Positions 27,360-37,882 of a stretch of DNA of 64,000 nt are shown in pieces. Within the stretch, counting starts at the first letter, position 1; each line of letters starts with the position of its first letter. The position numbers were made by a program, and so were the translations under genes. Below the pieces are notes generated by a model. It was not told the origin of the DNA and searched no databases. It was given only the letters and a program-made list of their open reading frames with translations. Source of the stretch: Rhizobium binae. Its GTDB lineage: Bacteria; Pseudomonadota; Alphaproteobacteria; Rhizobiales; Rhizobiaceae. Location: NCBI RefSeq assembly GCF_017357225.1, contig NZ_CP071604.1:1677001-1741000 (forward strand), read 5' to 3'.

Positions 27360-29441
27360 ATGGCAAAACTGAAGATTGACGGTAACGAGATCGAAGTTCC
27401 GGATCATTTCACGCTGTTGCAGGCGTGCGAAGACGCCGGCGCCGAAGTTCCGCGCTTCTGCTTCCATGAGCGCCTGTCGGTTGCCGGCAATTGCCGCATG
27501 TGCCTTGTCGAAGTGAAGGGCGGCCCGCCGAAGCCGCAGGCTTCCTGCGCCATGAGCGTTCGCGACATTCGCGGCGGCCCGAACGGCGAATTGCCCGAGG
27601 TCTTCACCAACACGCCGATGGTCAAGAAGGCCCGCGAAGGCGTGATGGAATTCCTGCTGATCAACCATCCGCTCGATTGCCCGATCTGCGACCAGGGCGG
27701 CGAATGCGACCTGCAGGACCAGGCGATGGCCTTCGGCATCGATACCTCGCGCTACCAGGAAGACAAGCGCGCCGTCGAGGACAAGTATATCGGACCGCTG
27801 GTCAAGACGGTGATGAACCGCTGCATCCATTGCACGCGCTGCGTCCGTTTCACCACCGAGGTCGCCGGCATTTCTGAACTCGGCCTTATCGGCCGCGGCG
27901 AGGATGCCGAGATCACCACCTACCTCGAGCAGGCGATGACCTCCGAACTGCAGGGCAACGTTGTCGACCTTTGCCCGGTCGGCGCGCTGACCTCCAAGCC
28001 CTTCGCCTTTACCGCACGCCCCTGGGAACTGAACAAGACCGAATCGATCGACGTCATGGATGCCGTCGGTTCGGCGATCCGCGTCGATACCCGCGGCCGC
28101 GAAGTCATGCGCATCCTGCCGCGCGTCAACGAGGCGATCAACGAGGAGTGGATTTCCGACAAGAGCCGTTTCGTCTGGGACGGCCTGAAGACTCAGCGCC
28201 TCGACCGGCCCTATGTCCGCCGCGACGGCCGCCTGCAGCCGGCGACCTGGGCAGAAGCCTTCGGCGCCATCAAGGCTGCCGTCGGCGCCACCTCGGGCGA
28301 CAAGATCGGCGCAATCGCCGGCGATCTTGCTTCCGTCGAGGAAATGTATGCGCTGTCCGAACTGGTGAAGTCGCTCGGATCGGAAAACCTCGACTGTCGC
28401 CAGGATGGGACGGCACTCGATCCGTCGCTCGGCCGCGCGAGCTACCTCTTCAACCCGACCATCGCAGGCATCGACCAGGCCGACGCGCTGCTGATCATCG
28501 GCGCCAATCCGCGCTTCGAGGCGGCGATCCTCAACGCCCGCATCCGCAAGCGCTGGCGCCGCGGCAAGTTCCCGATCGGCGTTATCGGCGAGGCCGGCGA
28601 ACTGCGCTACAGCTACGACTATCTCGGCGCCGGTCCCGACACGCTGAAGGACCTGGTCGACGGCACCCACGCCTTCGCCGAGGTGCTGAAGAACGCTGCC
28701 AAGCCGATGATGATCATCGGTCAGGGCGCGCTCTCGCGCAGCGATGGCGCCGGCGTCCTTGCCAGCGCCGCCAAGCTTGCCGGTTCGGTCGGCGCGGTTG
28801 TCGAAGGCTGGAATGGCTTTGCCGTCCTTCATACCGCAGCCTCGCGCGTCGGCGGCCTCGACCTCGGCTTCGTGCCGGGTTCCAAGGGCGTCAATGCCGC
28901 TGCAATGCTGACGTCGATGGACGTGCTTTTCCTGCTCGGCGCAGACGAACTCGACTTCGCCGCCAAGAAGGCGGGGCTGACTGTCTATATCGGTTCGCAT
29001 GGTGATAACGGCGCCCATCATGCCGACGTTATCCTGCCGGCCGCAGCCTATACCGAAAAGTCCGGTACCTGGGTCAACACCGAAGGCCGCGTCCAGATGG
29101 GCAGCCGCGCCGGTTTTGCGCCGGGCGATGCCCGTGAGGACTGGGCAATTATCCGTGCCCTTTCCGACGTGCTCGGCAACAAGCTTCCCTTCGATTCGCT
29201 GAGTGAACTGCGTGGCCGGCTCTATGCCGCTTTCCCGCATTTCGCGGCCATCGACGAGATCGCCGAAACCGATAGCGCCCAAATTGCCGCAGTTGCGAAA
29301 AAAGCCGGCAAGATGAACAAGTCAGGGTTTGCGTCGCCGGTCAAAGACTTCTATTTGACGAACCCGATCGCACGCGCCTCGGCTGTCATGGCCGAGTGCT
29401 CGGCATTGGCCCGCAACAACTTCAAAGTCGCGGCAGAGTAA
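27360..29441 (+). CDS. nuoG: NADH-quinone oxidoreductase subunit G
   Basis: The 693-residue 75-kDa subunit starts with a 2Fe-2S ferredoxin domain (VPRFCFHERLSVAGNCRMC and ASCAMSV). 4Fe-4S ligands follow in CPICDQGGECDLQDQ and CIHCTRCVRF, and CPVGALTSKPF belongs to the N4/N5 clusters. Then comes a molybdopterin-oxidoreductase-like domain that has lost its cofactor. It forms the middle of the electron path. A 223-base gap with no gene precedes it, the longest gap not caused by an insertion in the operon. Confidence 0.98.
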   Translation: MAKLKIDGNEIEVPDHFTLLQACEDAGAEVPRFCFHERLSVAGNCRMCLVEVKGGPPKPQASCAMSVRDIRGGPNGELPEVFTNTPMVKKAREGVMEFLLINHPLDCPICDQGGECDLQDQAMAFGIDTSRYQEDKRAVEDKYIGPLVKTVMNRCIHCTRCVRFTTEVAGISELGLIGRGEDAEITTYLEQAMTSELQGNVVDLCPVGALTSKPFAFTARPWELNKTESIDVMDAVGSAIRVDTRGREVMRILPRVNEAINEEWISDKSRFVWDGLKTQRLDRPYVRRDGRLQPATWAEAFGAIKAAVGATSGDKIGAIAGDLASVEEMYALSELVKSLGSENLDCRQDGTALDPSLGRASYLFNPTIAGIDQADALLIIGANPRFEAAILNARIRKRWRRGKFPIGVIGEAGELRYSYDYLGAGPDTLKDLVDGTHAFAEVLKNAAKPMMIIGQGALSRSDGAGVLASAAKLAGSVGAVVEGWNGFAVLHTAASRVGGLDLGFVPGSKGVNAAAMLTSMDVLFLLGADELDFAAKKAGLTVYIGSHGDNGAHHADVILPAAAYTEKSGTWVNTEGRVQMGSRAGFAPGDAREDWAIIRALSDVLGNKLPFDSLSELRGRLYAAFPHFAAIDEIAETDSAQIAAVAKKAGKMNKSGFASPVKDFYLTNPIARASAVMAECSALARNNFKVAAE

Positions 29442-29453
29442 GGGCAGGGGACT

Positions 29454-30497
29454 ATGGATTCTTTCTTTTCAACCTATCTCTGGCCGGCGATCATCATGAT
29501 CGGTCAGTCGCTGCTGCTTCTCGTCTGTCTGCTGGTCTTCATCGCCTATGTTCTGCTCGCCGACCGCAAGATCTGGGCGGCCGTGCAGCTGCGTCGCGGC
29601 CCGAACGTCGTCGGTCCCTTCGGCCTGTTCCAGTCCTTCGCCGACCTTTTGAAGTTCGTCTTCAAGGAGCCGATCATTCCGGCCGGCGCCAACAAGGCGG
29701 TGTTCCTGCTCGCTCCGCTGGTGACGGTGCTTCTGGCGCTGTCCACCTGGGCGGTGGTGCCGCTCGCCGACGGATGGGTGATCGCCAACATCAATGTCGG
29801 CATCCTCTACATCTTCGCGATCTCCTCGCTCGAGGTCTACGGCATCATCATGGGCGGCTGGGCTTCGAACTCGAAATATCCGTTCCTCGGCGCGTTGCGC
29901 TCGGCGGCGCAGATGGTGTCCTATGAAGTCTCGATCGGCTTCGTCATCGTCACCGTGCTGCTCTGCGTGGGTTCGCTGAACCTGACCGATATCGTCAATG
30001 CACAGCACACGGGCCTCGGCACGATGCTCGGCCTGCCGGCCTCGTTCCTCGACTGGCACTGGTTGTCGCTTTTCCCGATGTTCATCATCTTCTTCATTTC
30101 GGCGCTCGCCGAGACCAACCGCCCGCCTTTCGACCTGCCGGAGGCCGAATCGGAACTGGTCGCCGGCTTCATGGTCGAATACGGCTCCTCGCCATACATG
30201 ATGTTCATGCTCGGCGAATATGCGGCCGTCTGCCTGATGTGCTCTCTGACGACCATCCTTTTCCTCGGCGGCTGGCTGCCCCCGGTCGACATCTGGATCC
30301 TCAACTGGGTGCCGGGCATCATCTGGTTCATGCTGAAGGCCTGCTTCGTCTTCTTCATGTTCGCGATGGTCAAGGCCTTCGTCCCGCGCTACCGCTACGA
30401 CCAGCTCATGCGTCTCGGCTGGAAGGTTTTCCTGCCGCTGTCGCTCGCCATGGTCATCATCGTTGCATTCGTGCTGAAACTGATGGGGTGGGCTTGA
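29454..30497 (+). CDS. nuoH: NADH-quinone oxidoreductase subunit H
   Basis: The 347-residue membrane subunit has about eight TM helices and links the hydrophilic arm to the proton-pumping arm. Conserved loop motifs include [21 protein letters not shown] near the quinone entrance and [20 protein letters not shown], seen as [15 protein letters not shown]. It starts 12 bases after nuoG. Confidence 0.98.
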   Translation: MDSFFSTYLWPAIIMIGQSLLLLVCLLVFIAYVLLADRKIWAAVQLRRGPNVVGPFGLFQSFADLLKFVFKEPIIPAGANKAVFLLAPLVTVLLALSTWAVVPLADGWVIANINVGILYIFAISSLEVYGIIMGGWASNSKYPFLGALRSAAQMVSYEVSIGFVIVTVLLCVGSLNLTDIVNAQHTGLGTMLGLPASFLDWHWLSLFPMFIIFFISALAETNRPPFDLPEAESELVAGFMVEYGSSPYMMFMLGEYAAVCLMCSLTTILFLGGWLPPVDIWILNWVPGIIWFMLKACFVFFMFAMVKAFVPRYRYDQLMRLGWKVFLPLSLAMVIIVAFVLKLMGWA

Positions 30498-30537
30498 TGA
30501 CGCCCGCTCTCGTTTCCGGCAAAATTGGAGGTTGAAG

Positions 30538-31029
30538 ATGGCAAGCTTGTCCAGCTCCATCAACTCGCTGTTCCTCAAGGAATTCTTTGGCGCGTTCTTT
30601 CTTTCTATGCGCTATTTCTTCCGTCAGAAGGCCACCATCAACTACCCCTTCGAAAAAGGCCCGGTTTCTCCGCGTTTCCGCGGCGAGCACGCGCTGCGCC
30701 GTTATCCGAACGGCGAGGAACGCTGCATCGCCTGCAAGCTCTGCGAGGCGATCTGTCCTGCCCAGGCCATCACCATCGAGGCCGGTCCGCGACGCAACGA
30801 CGGCACGCGCCGCACCGTGCGCTACGACATCGACATGGTGAAGTGCATCTATTGCGGCTTCTGCCAGGAAGCTTGCCCTGTTGACGCGATCGTCGAGGGT
30901 CCGAATTTCGAATTTGCGACCGAAACCCGCGAAGAGCTCTATTTCGACAAGGCGCGCCTTCTCGATAACGGCGACCGGTGGGAGCGCGAAATCGCCCGCA
31001 ACATCGCAATCGACTCGCCGTACCGGTGA
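30538..31029 (+). CDS. nuoI: NADH-quinone oxidoreductase subunit I
   Basis: The 163-residue 8Fe ferredoxin-like subunit has two 4Fe-4S motifs, [12 protein letters not shown] and [12 protein letters not shown], holding clusters N6a and N6b. An amphipathic N-terminal helix contacts the membrane. ATG 30538 follows GGAGG by 6 bases; an upstream TTG at 30532 is unnecessary. Confidence 0.97.
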   Translation: MASLSSSINSLFLKEFFGAFFLSMRYFFRQKATINYPFEKGPVSPRFRGEHALRRYPNGEERCIACKLCEAICPAQAITIEAGPRRNDGTRRTVRYDIDMVKCIYCGFCQEACPVDAIVEGPNFEFATETREELYFDKARLLDNGDRWEREIARNIAIDSPYR

Positions 31030-31171
31030 TTGGGTTTTGAAATGCCGCGATGGGGCTCTGCTGCTCCTGTCGCGGTCAATATGCACAGGAGCTTGCCGGT
31101 CAGCGCCGGAGAAAGCTCTATCGGGCAGAAAAACTCCCGGCTGCCCGGGGGAAGATGAAAAAGGCACCAAC

Positions 31172-31786
31172 ATGGGTCTGCAGGCTCTATTTTTCTATCT
31201 TTTCGCCTTTGTCGCGGTGGCGTCGGCGTTCATGGTCATCTGGGCGAAGAACCCGGTTCACTCGGTTCTGTTTCTGATCCTGGTGTTCTTCAACGCGGCC
31301 GGCCTCTTCCTGCTGCTCGGCGCCGAATTCCTGGCGATGATCCTGCTGGTCGTCTATGTCGGCGCCGTCGCCGTCCTCTTCCTCTTCGTGGTGATGATGC
31401 TCGATATCGACTTCACCGAGCTGAGGGCAGGGGTTCTCGAATATGCGCCGATCGGCGGGCTGATCGGGATCATTCTCGCCGCCGAGCTGATCGTCGTCAT
31501 CGGCGGCAGCGTCATCTCGCCCGAGATCGCCAAGACCGTCGCCATGCCGATCCCGGCGCTGACAGAGCGCACCAATACGGCCGCCCTCGGCGACGTGCTC
31601 TACACCAATTACGTCTACTTCTTCCAGATCGCCGGTCTGGTTCTGCTGGTCGCCATGATTGGCGCCATCGTGCTGACGCTCCGGCACCGCACCAACATCA
31701 AGCGGCAGAATATCTCCAGCCAGGTTGCCCGCACGCCCGCAACCGCCGTCGAGGTGGTTTCGGTCAAGCCGGGGCAGGGCGTCTAA
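31172..31786 (+). CDS. nuoJ: NADH-quinone oxidoreductase subunit J
   Basis: The 204-residue membrane subunit has five TM helices. The characteristic TM3 segment [21 protein letters not shown], given here as [16 protein letters not shown], contains the pi-bulge region involved in conformational coupling. The frame is open far upstream, but ATG 31172 ([13 protein letters not shown]) is the family start and has AAGG 6 bases before it. About 140 noncoding bases separate it from nuoI. Confidence 0.96.
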   Translation: MGLQALFFYLFAFVAVASAFMVIWAKNPVHSVLFLILVFFNAAGLFLLLGAEFLAMILLVVYVGAVAVLFLFVVMMLDIDFTELRAGVLEYAPIGGLIGIILAAELIVVIGGSVISPEIAKTVAMPIPALTERTNTAALGDVLYTNYVYFFQIAGLVLLVAMIGAIVLTLRHRTNIKRQNISSQVARTPATAVEVVSVKPGQGV

Positions 31787-31809
31787 AGGCAGGTCAAGGA
31801 ACAAAGAAC

Positions 31810-32118
31810 ATGGTCATCGGTCTTTCCCACTACCTGACGGTCAGCGCCATCCTCTTCACGCTCGGCGTCTTCGGCATCTTCCTGAACCGGAAGAACGTCA
31901 TCGTCATTCTGATGTCGGTCGAACTGATCCTGCTTGCCGTCAACATCAACATGGTCGCCTTCTCCTCCTTCCTGAACGACATCGTCGGACAGGTCTTTGC
32001 GCTGTTCATCCTGACGGTGGCGGCTGCCGAGGCGGCGATCGGTCTTGCAATTCTCGTTGTCTTCTACCGCAACCGCGGCTCGATCGCGGTCGAAGACGTC
32101 AATATGATGAAGGGCTGA
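31810..32118 (+). CDS. nuoK: NADH-quinone oxidoreductase subunit K
   Basis: The 102-residue Mrp-related subunit has three TM helices. The conserved membrane glutamates are present in [14 protein letters not shown] and [15 protein letters not shown], part of the first proton half-channel. AAGGA precedes the ATG. nuoL starts 7 bases after its stop. Confidence 0.97.
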   Translation: MVIGLSHYLTVSAILFTLGVFGIFLNRKNVIVILMSVELILLAVNINMVAFSSFLNDIVGQVFALFILTVAAAEAAIGLAILVVFYRNRGSIAVEDVNMMKG

Positions 32119-32125
32119 GTGGCTC

Positions 32126-34126
32126 ATGTTCCTCTATAAGGCTATCGTCTTTCTTCCCTTGATCGGTGCGATCATCGCCGGCCTGTTCGGCCGCGCCATC
32201 GGCGCCAAGGCTTCGGAATATGTCACCAGCGGCCTGATGATCATCGCCGCCATCCTCTCCTGGTACGTCTTCTTCACCGTCGGCATGGGCCACGTCGAAG
32301 GCGGCCCGATCAAGGTCGAAGTGCTGCGCTGGATTCAGTCCGGCGGCATCGATGTCTCCTGGTCGCTGCGGGTGGATACGCTGACCTCGGTCATGCTGAT
32401 CGTCGTCAACACGGTCTCGATGCTGGTTCACGTCTATTCGATCGGTTACATGCATACCGATCCGCATCGCCCGCGCTTCTTCGCCTATCTCTCGCTCTTC
32501 ACCTTCGCCATGCTGATGCTGGTGACGGCCGACAACTTGGCGCAGATGTTCTTCGGCTGGGAAGGCGTCGGTCTTGCCTCCTATCTGCTGATCGGCTTCT
32601 GGTTCAAGAAGCCGTCGGCGACGGCGGCGGCGATGAAGGCCTTCATCGTCAATCGCGTCGGTGACTTCGGCTTCGTGCTCGGCATTGCCGGTGTCTTCGT
32701 GCTGTTCGGCGCGATCAATCTCGACACGATCTTCGCCAATGCCTCGAATTTCGCTCCGCATGAAGGCGGCGGCGAGGCGGGTGAAGTGATCCTCAACCTC
32801 TTCGGCATGCAGCTCGATAAGGCGCATGCGCTGACCGGCGTCTGCCTGCTGCTCTTCATGGGAGCCATGGGCAAGTCGGCGCAGTTCCTGCTGCACACCT
32901 GGCTGCCGGATGCCATGGAAGGCCCGACCCCGGTCTCGGCCCTCATCCATGCCGCCACCATGGTCACCGCCGGCGTCTTCCTCGTCGCCCGCATGTCGCC
33001 GCTGTTCGAACTGTCGCCGGATGCGCTGACCGTCGTCACCGTGATCGGCGCGATCACCGCCTTCTTCGCGGCTACCGTCGGCCTGGTGCAAAACGACATC
33101 AAGCGCGTCATTGCCTATTCCACCTGCTCGCAGCTCGGCTACATGTTCGTGGCGCTCGGGGTAGGGGCCTATGGCGCGGCGATCTTCCATCTCTTCACGC
33201 ATGCCTTCTTCAAGGCGTTGCTCTTCCTCTGCGCCGGCTCGGTCATCCACGCCGTCGATGGCGAGCAGGACATGCGCCACATGGGTGGCCTGCGGCCGCA
33301 CATCAAGGTGACGTTCTGGATGATGATCATCGGTACGCTGGCGATCACCGGCGTCGGCATTCCCTTCACGCCGATCGGCTTTGCCGGGTTCTTCTCCAAG
33401 GACGTGATCATCGAGGCGACCTATGCTTCGCATTCGCCGGTGGCGGGCTTTGCCTTCTCGCTTCTGGTCATCGCCGCGCTCTTCACCAGCTTCTACTCCT
33501 GGCGTCTGATCTTCATGACCTTCTTCGGCAAGCCGCGCGCTTCGCACGAGGTCATGCACCACGTCCACGAGTCGCCGCAAGTCATGCTGGTGCCGCTTTA
33601 TCTCCTGGCGATCGGTGCGGTGCTGGCGGGCGTGATTTTTGAAGGCCGCTTCTACGGTGAGGAATATGCCGAGTTCTGGAAGGGCGCGCTCTTTACCGGC
33701 GCCGAGAACGAGCTCGTCGAAGAATTCCACCATGTTCCGGCGCTGGTGGGCCTGAGCCCCTTCATCGCCATGCTGATCGGCTTCGTCATCGCCTGGTACA
33801 TGTATATCCGCTCGCCGCAGACGCCGCGCGTCCTCGCCAAGCAGCACCGGGTGCTCTACCATTTCCTGCTCAACAAGTGGTATTTCGACGAACTCTACGA
33901 CTTCCTGTTCGTCCGCACGGCAAGGGCCCTCGGCCGCTTCCTGTGGAAGAAGGGTGATGTCGGCGTCATCGACACCTACGGCCCGAATGGAGTCGCCGCC
34001 CGCGTCGTCGCTGTCACCGACCGCGTCGTCCGCCTGCAGACCGGTTACCTCTATCACTATGCCTTCGCCATGCTGATCGGCATTGCGGCGCTCGTTACCT
34101 GGATGATGCTCGGGAGTTCCTTCTGA
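32126..34126 (+). CDS. nuoL: NADH-quinone oxidoreductase subunit L
   Basis: At 666 residues this is the largest antiporter-like subunit, at the distal end of the membrane arm. Conserved segments include [16 protein letters not shown] (key TM5 Glu), [20 protein letters not shown] (TM7 Lys and HTWLPDA) and [16 protein letters not shown]. The C-terminal lateral helix that runs along NuoM and NuoN follows. Its TGA overlaps the nuoM ATG. Confidence 0.98.
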   Translation: MFLYKAIVFLPLIGAIIAGLFGRAIGAKASEYVTSGLMIIAAILSWYVFFTVGMGHVEGGPIKVEVLRWIQSGGIDVSWSLRVDTLTSVMLIVVNTVSMLVHVYSIGYMHTDPHRPRFFAYLSLFTFAMLMLVTADNLAQMFFGWEGVGLASYLLIGFWFKKPSATAAAMKAFIVNRVGDFGFVLGIAGVFVLFGAINLDTIFANASNFAPHEGGGEAGEVILNLFGMQLDKAHALTGVCLLLFMGAMGKSAQFLLHTWLPDAMEGPTPVSALIHAATMVTAGVFLVARMSPLFELSPDALTVVTVIGAITAFFAATVGLVQNDIKRVIAYSTCSQLGYMFVALGVGAYGAAIFHLFTHAFFKALLFLCAGSVIHAVDGEQDMRHMGGLRPHIKVTFWMMIIGTLAITGVGIPFTPIGFAGFFSKDVIIEATYASHSPVAGFAFSLLVIAALFTSFYSWRLIFMTFFGKPRASHEVMHHVHESPQVMLVPLYLLAIGAVLAGVIFEGRFYGEEYAEFWKGALFTGAENELVEEFHHVPALVGLSPFIAMLIGFVIAWYMYIRSPQTPRVLAKQHRVLYHFLLNKWYFDELYDFLFVRTARALGRFLWKKGDVGVIDTYGPNGVAARVVAVTDRVVRLQTGYLYHYAFAMLIGIAALVTWMMLGSSF

Positions 34127-35637
34127 TGACCGATTGGCCTATTCTTTCAACGGTCACCTTCCTGCCGCTGGTCGGCGTGGTGCTCCTGCTCTTGATGAAC
34201 GGCGAGAGCGAAACTGGCCGCAAGAACGTGCTGTGGATCTCGCTGATCACCACCGTCTTCACCTTCATCGTCTCGCTCTTCATCTGGCTCGGCTTCGACA
34301 ATGCCAATCCGGGCTTCCAGATGATCCAGAAGTTTGACTGGCTCGGCACCGGCATCGGCTACCACGTCGGCGTCGACGGCATCTCGATGCTGTTCGTCAT
34401 CCTGACGACCTTCCTCATGCCCTTCTGCGTGCTGGCGAGCTGGCTCTCGATCGAGAAGCGCCTGAAGGAGTACATGATCGCCTTCCTCATCCTGGAAACG
34501 ATGATGATCGGCGTCTTCGTCTCGCTCGATATCGTGCTCTTCTACGTCTTCTTCGAGGCGGGCCTCATTCCGATGTTCCTGATCATCGGCGTCTGGGGCG
34601 GCAAGGACCGCGTCTATGCGAGCTACAAGTTCTTCCTCTACACGCTGCTCGGCTCGGTGCTGATGCTGCTCGCCATCATGGCGATGTACTGGCAGGCCGG
34701 CACGACTGACATTCCTGCGTTGCTCGCCTACAAGTTCCCGCCGGCGCTGCAGACCTGGCTCTGGCTTGCCTTCTTCGCCTCTTTCGCGGTGAAGATGCCG
34801 ATGTGGCCGGTCCATACCTGGCTTCCGGATGCGCACGTTCAGGCGCCGACCGCAGGCTCGGTGATCCTGGCCGGCGTCCTGCTGAAGCTCGGCGGCTACG
34901 GTCTCATCCGCTTCTCGCTCGGCATGTTCCCTGTGGCGTCCGATTATTTCGCGCCGTTGGTCTTCGCGCTGTCCGTCATCGCCATCATCTACACCTCGCT
35001 GGTGGCGATGATGCAGGACGATATCAAGAAGCTGATCGCCTATTCCTCGGTGGCGCACATGGGCTATGTGACCATGGGCATCTTCGCCGCCAACATGCAG
35101 GGCGTTCAGGGGTCGATCTTCCAGATGCTGTCGCACGGCATCGTCTCGGGCGCGCTCTTCCTCTGTGTCGGCGTCGTCTACGACCGCACCCATACCCGCG
35201 AGATCAACGCCTATGGCGGCCTCGTCAACAACATGCCGAAATATGCCGTCGCCATGATGGTCTTCACCATGGCCAATGTCGGGCTTCCCGGCACGTCGGG
35301 CTTTATCGGCGAGTTCCTGACGCTGATCGGCGTCTTCCGGGTCAACACCTGGGTCGCGCTCTTCGCCGCCACCGGCGTCATTCTGTCGGCCGCCTATGCG
35401 CTCTGGCTCTATCGCCGAGTGATCTTCGGCGCGCTGGAGAAGGAAAAGCTGAAGGCGCTGCTCGATCTTTCCAGACGCGAACAGCTGATTCTCTACCCGC
35501 TGATCGCACTGACCATCTTCTTCGGCGTTTACCCGGCTCCGGTCTTCGATGCCACGGCCGCCTCGGTGGATCTGCTGGTCAACAACTACACGGCCGCCGT
35601 GCACGCAGCGCAGAATGTTGCGCTGTCTATGAATTGA
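34126..35637 (+). CDS. nuoM: NADH-quinone oxidoreductase subunit M
   Basis: The 503-residue, roughly 14-TM antiporter-like subunit has the pump residues in [16 protein letters not shown] (Glu) and [19 protein letters not shown] (Lys), and a third conserved site in [12 protein letters not shown]. The ATG overlaps the nuoL stop by one base (TGATG), indicating coupled translation. Confidence 0.98.
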   Translation: MTDWPILSTVTFLPLVGVVLLLLMNGESETGRKNVLWISLITTVFTFIVSLFIWLGFDNANPGFQMIQKFDWLGTGIGYHVGVDGISMLFVILTTFLMPFCVLASWLSIEKRLKEYMIAFLILETMMIGVFVSLDIVLFYVFFEAGLIPMFLIIGVWGGKDRVYASYKFFLYTLLGSVLMLLAIMAMYWQAGTTDIPALLAYKFPPALQTWLWLAFFASFAVKMPMWPVHTWLPDAHVQAPTAGSVILAGVLLKLGGYGLIRFSLGMFPVASDYFAPLVFALSVIAIIYTSLVAMMQDDIKKLIAYSSVAHMGYVTMGIFAANMQGVQGSIFQMLSHGIVSGALFLCVGVVYDRTHTREINAYGGLVNNMPKYAVAMMVFTMANVGLPGTSGFIGEFLTLIGVFRVNTWVALFAATGVILSAAYALWLYRRVIFGALEKEKLKALLDLSRREQLILYPLIALTIFFGVYPAPVFDATAASVDLLVNNYTAAVHAAQNVALSMN

Positions 35638-35655
35638 TGACGGGACTTATCGGAC

Positions 35656-37101
35656 ATGACCGCTGAAACAATCCTCCTCAGTCTGCATCTTTCCGCGCCG
35701 GAGCTGATCCTCGCGGTCGGCGCCCTGGTCCTGTTGATGGTCGGCGTCTTCTCAGGCGAGCGGTCGGGCCTCGTCGTCACCGGCCTCGCCATCGTGCTGC
35801 TGCTGGCCTCCGGCCTGTGGCTGCTCTTCGTGCCGGCCGAAGGCCTTGCCTATGGCGGCGTCTACATGGCCGACGGCTTCTCGCGCTTCATGAAGCTGGT
35901 GGCGCTCATCGGCTCGCTGGTCGCCCTGTTCATGACGATGGGCCACGCCCGCGAAAACCAGCTCGACAAGTTCGAGTTCCCGGTTCTCCTGGTGCTCGCG
36001 ACCCTCGGCATCCTGCTGATGATCTCGGCCAACGACCTGATTTCGCTCTATCTGGCGCTGGAGCTGCAGTCGCTGGCGCTCTATGTCGTCGCCGCGATCA
36101 ACCGTGACAGCCTGAAGTCGACCGAAGCCGGCCTGAAATATTTCGTCCTCGGTGCGCTTTCCTCCGGCATGCTGCTCTACGGCATGTCGCTGGTCTATGG
36201 CTTCACCGGCCATACCCATTTCGCGGAGATCGCCCAGGCGCTGTCCGTCGAGGGCGCACGGTCGCTCGGCCTCATCTTCGGCCTGGTCTTCATCCTCGCC
36301 GGCATTGCCTTCAAGATTTCGGCCGTTCCCTTCCACATGTGGACGCCCGACGTCTATGAAGGCGCGCCGACACCGGTCACCGCCTTCCTGGCCGCAGCCC
36401 CCAAGGTCGCCGCCATGGCGATGATGACCCGCATCGTCATCACCGCCTTCCAGCCGGTTCTCGCCGACTGGCAGCAGGTCGTCGTCTTCATTTCGATCGC
36501 TTCCATGCTGCTCGGCTCGTTTGCGGCGATCGGCCAGAAGAACATCAAGCGGCTGATGGCCTATTCCTCGATCGGCCACATGGGTTACGCGCTAGTAGGC
36601 CTGGCCGCCGGCAACCAGACCGGCGTTTCCGGCGTCATGCTTTACATGGTCATCTACATGGTCATGACCCTCGGCAGCTTTGCGATCATCATGTCGATGC
36701 GCCGCAAGGACGGCACCGTCGTCGAAGACGTCTACGATCTCGCCGGCCTTTCCACCACGAACCCGTTCATGGCCGTGGTGCTGACGGCACTGATGTTCTC
36801 GCTTGCCGGCATTCCGCCGCTCGCCGGCTTCTTCGCCAAGTATTTCGTCTTCGTTGCGGCGATCGAAGCCAAGCTCTATGCGCTTGCCATCATCGGCGTT
36901 CTGGCCTCGGTCGTCGGCGCTTATTATTACCTGCGCGTCATCAAGCTGATGTGGTTCGATGAGGCGACCGGCGAATTCGCCCGGGTCTCCGGCGCCCTGC
37001 GCCTGGTCTTCGGTCTCTCCGGTCTCTTCGTCACCGCCTATGTGCTGATCGGCGGGCCGATCGGCGGTGCGGCAGAGCTTGCCGCCGCGACGCTCTTTTA
37101 A
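35656..37101 (+). CDS. nuoN: NADH-quinone oxidoreductase subunit N
   Basis: The 481-residue antiporter-like subunit next to NuoK has conserved segments [35 protein letters not shown] and [16 protein letters not shown]. It is the last complex I gene; its TAA overlaps the birA start (TAATG), so the transcript continues into birA and RNase J. Confidence 0.98.
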   Translation: MTAETILLSLHLSAPELILAVGALVLLMVGVFSGERSGLVVTGLAIVLLLASGLWLLFVPAEGLAYGGVYMADGFSRFMKLVALIGSLVALFMTMGHARENQLDKFEFPVLLVLATLGILLMISANDLISLYLALELQSLALYVVAAINRDSLKSTEAGLKYFVLGALSSGMLLYGMSLVYGFTGHTHFAEIAQALSVEGARSLGLIFGLVFILAGIAFKISAVPFHMWTPDVYEGAPTPVTAFLAAAPKVAAMAMMTRIVITAFQPVLADWQQVVVFISIASMLLGSFAAIGQKNIKRLMAYSSIGHMGYALVGLAAGNQTGVSGVMLYMVIYMVMTLGSFAIIMSMRRKDGTVVEDVYDLAGLSTTNPFMAVVLTALMFSLAGIPPLAGFFAKYFVFVAAIEAKLYALAIIGVLASVVGAYYYLRVIKLMWFDEATGEFARVSGALRLVFGLSGLFVTAYVLIGGPIGGAAELAAATLF

Positions 37102-37865
37102 TGGTTTCCGACAGACGGCGCCGGATATCGCTCGGCGATTTCAGGCACGAGGCGCTGTCGGAAACATCGTCGACCAACAGCGAATGCCTCGTCCGGGCGC
37201 GGGCGGGCGATCCCGGAAATCTCTGGGTAACGGCCGAGAGGCAGACTGGCGGCCGCGGCCGCCGCGGCCGCCTCTGGGTTTCCGAACGCGGCAATCTCTA
37301 CGCTTCTCTTCTGTTGATCGACCCGGCGCCGATGGAGCGCCTTGGCTCGCTGCCGCTTGCCATTGCCGTCGCCGTGCATCAGGCGATCCGCCAGGTGCTG
37401 CCGCCGGGCGCCGAACCGCTCGAGGTCAAATGGCCGAATGATATCCTCATCGGTCGAAGGAAGACCTGCGGCATCCTCGTCGAGGGCGAGCGGTTGACGG
37501 ACGGCCGTTACGCGCTGGTCGTCGGCATCGGCATCAATGTCTCGGTCATGCCGGACAATCCGCTCTATCCCGTCACCTGCCTGCGTCAGCATGCAAGCGC
37601 GGCTTCGCCGGAAGAGCTCTTCGCCCATCTCTTCGCGGCGATGGCGGATGTGCTCGATCAATGGGACCAGGGCCGCGGCATTGCCGAGATCACGGCGCGC
37701 TGGCGCACTATTGCCTGTGGCATCGGCGAAAAGATCACGGTGAATTTACCGGACCGATCGATTTCCGGACAATTCGCCGGAATTGATGATAATGGCTTGT
37801 TGATGCTCGATACCGGCGCTGGCAGGATCATGCCCATTGCCGCCGGTGATGTGTTTTTTGGATAG
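37101..37865 (+). CDS. birA: Biotin--[acetyl-CoA-carboxylase] ligase
   Basis: The 254-residue class I biotin protein ligase lacks the N-terminal DNA-binding helix-turn-helix of E. coli BirA, so it is an enzyme only. Catalytic motifs are the biotinyl-AMP loop GGRGRRGRLW and KWPNDIL (Lys contacting biotin), followed by the C-terminal SH3-like domain. It biotinylates acyl-CoA carboxylases. Its location at the end of nuo operons is widely conserved in alphaproteobacteria. Confidence 0.96.
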   Translation: MVSDRRRRISLGDFRHEALSETSSTNSECLVRARAGDPGNLWVTAERQTGGRGRRGRLWVSERGNLYASLLLIDPAPMERLGSLPLAIAVAVHQAIRQVLPPGAEPLEVKWPNDILIGRRKTCGILVEGERLTDGRYALVVGIGINVSVMPDNPLYPVTCLRQHASAASPEELFAHLFAAMADVLDQWDQGRGIAEITARWRTIACGIGEKITVNLPDRSISGQFAGIDDNGLLMLDTGAGRIMPIAAGDVFFG

Positions 37866-37882
37866 CGGAAAAAACGAAAATT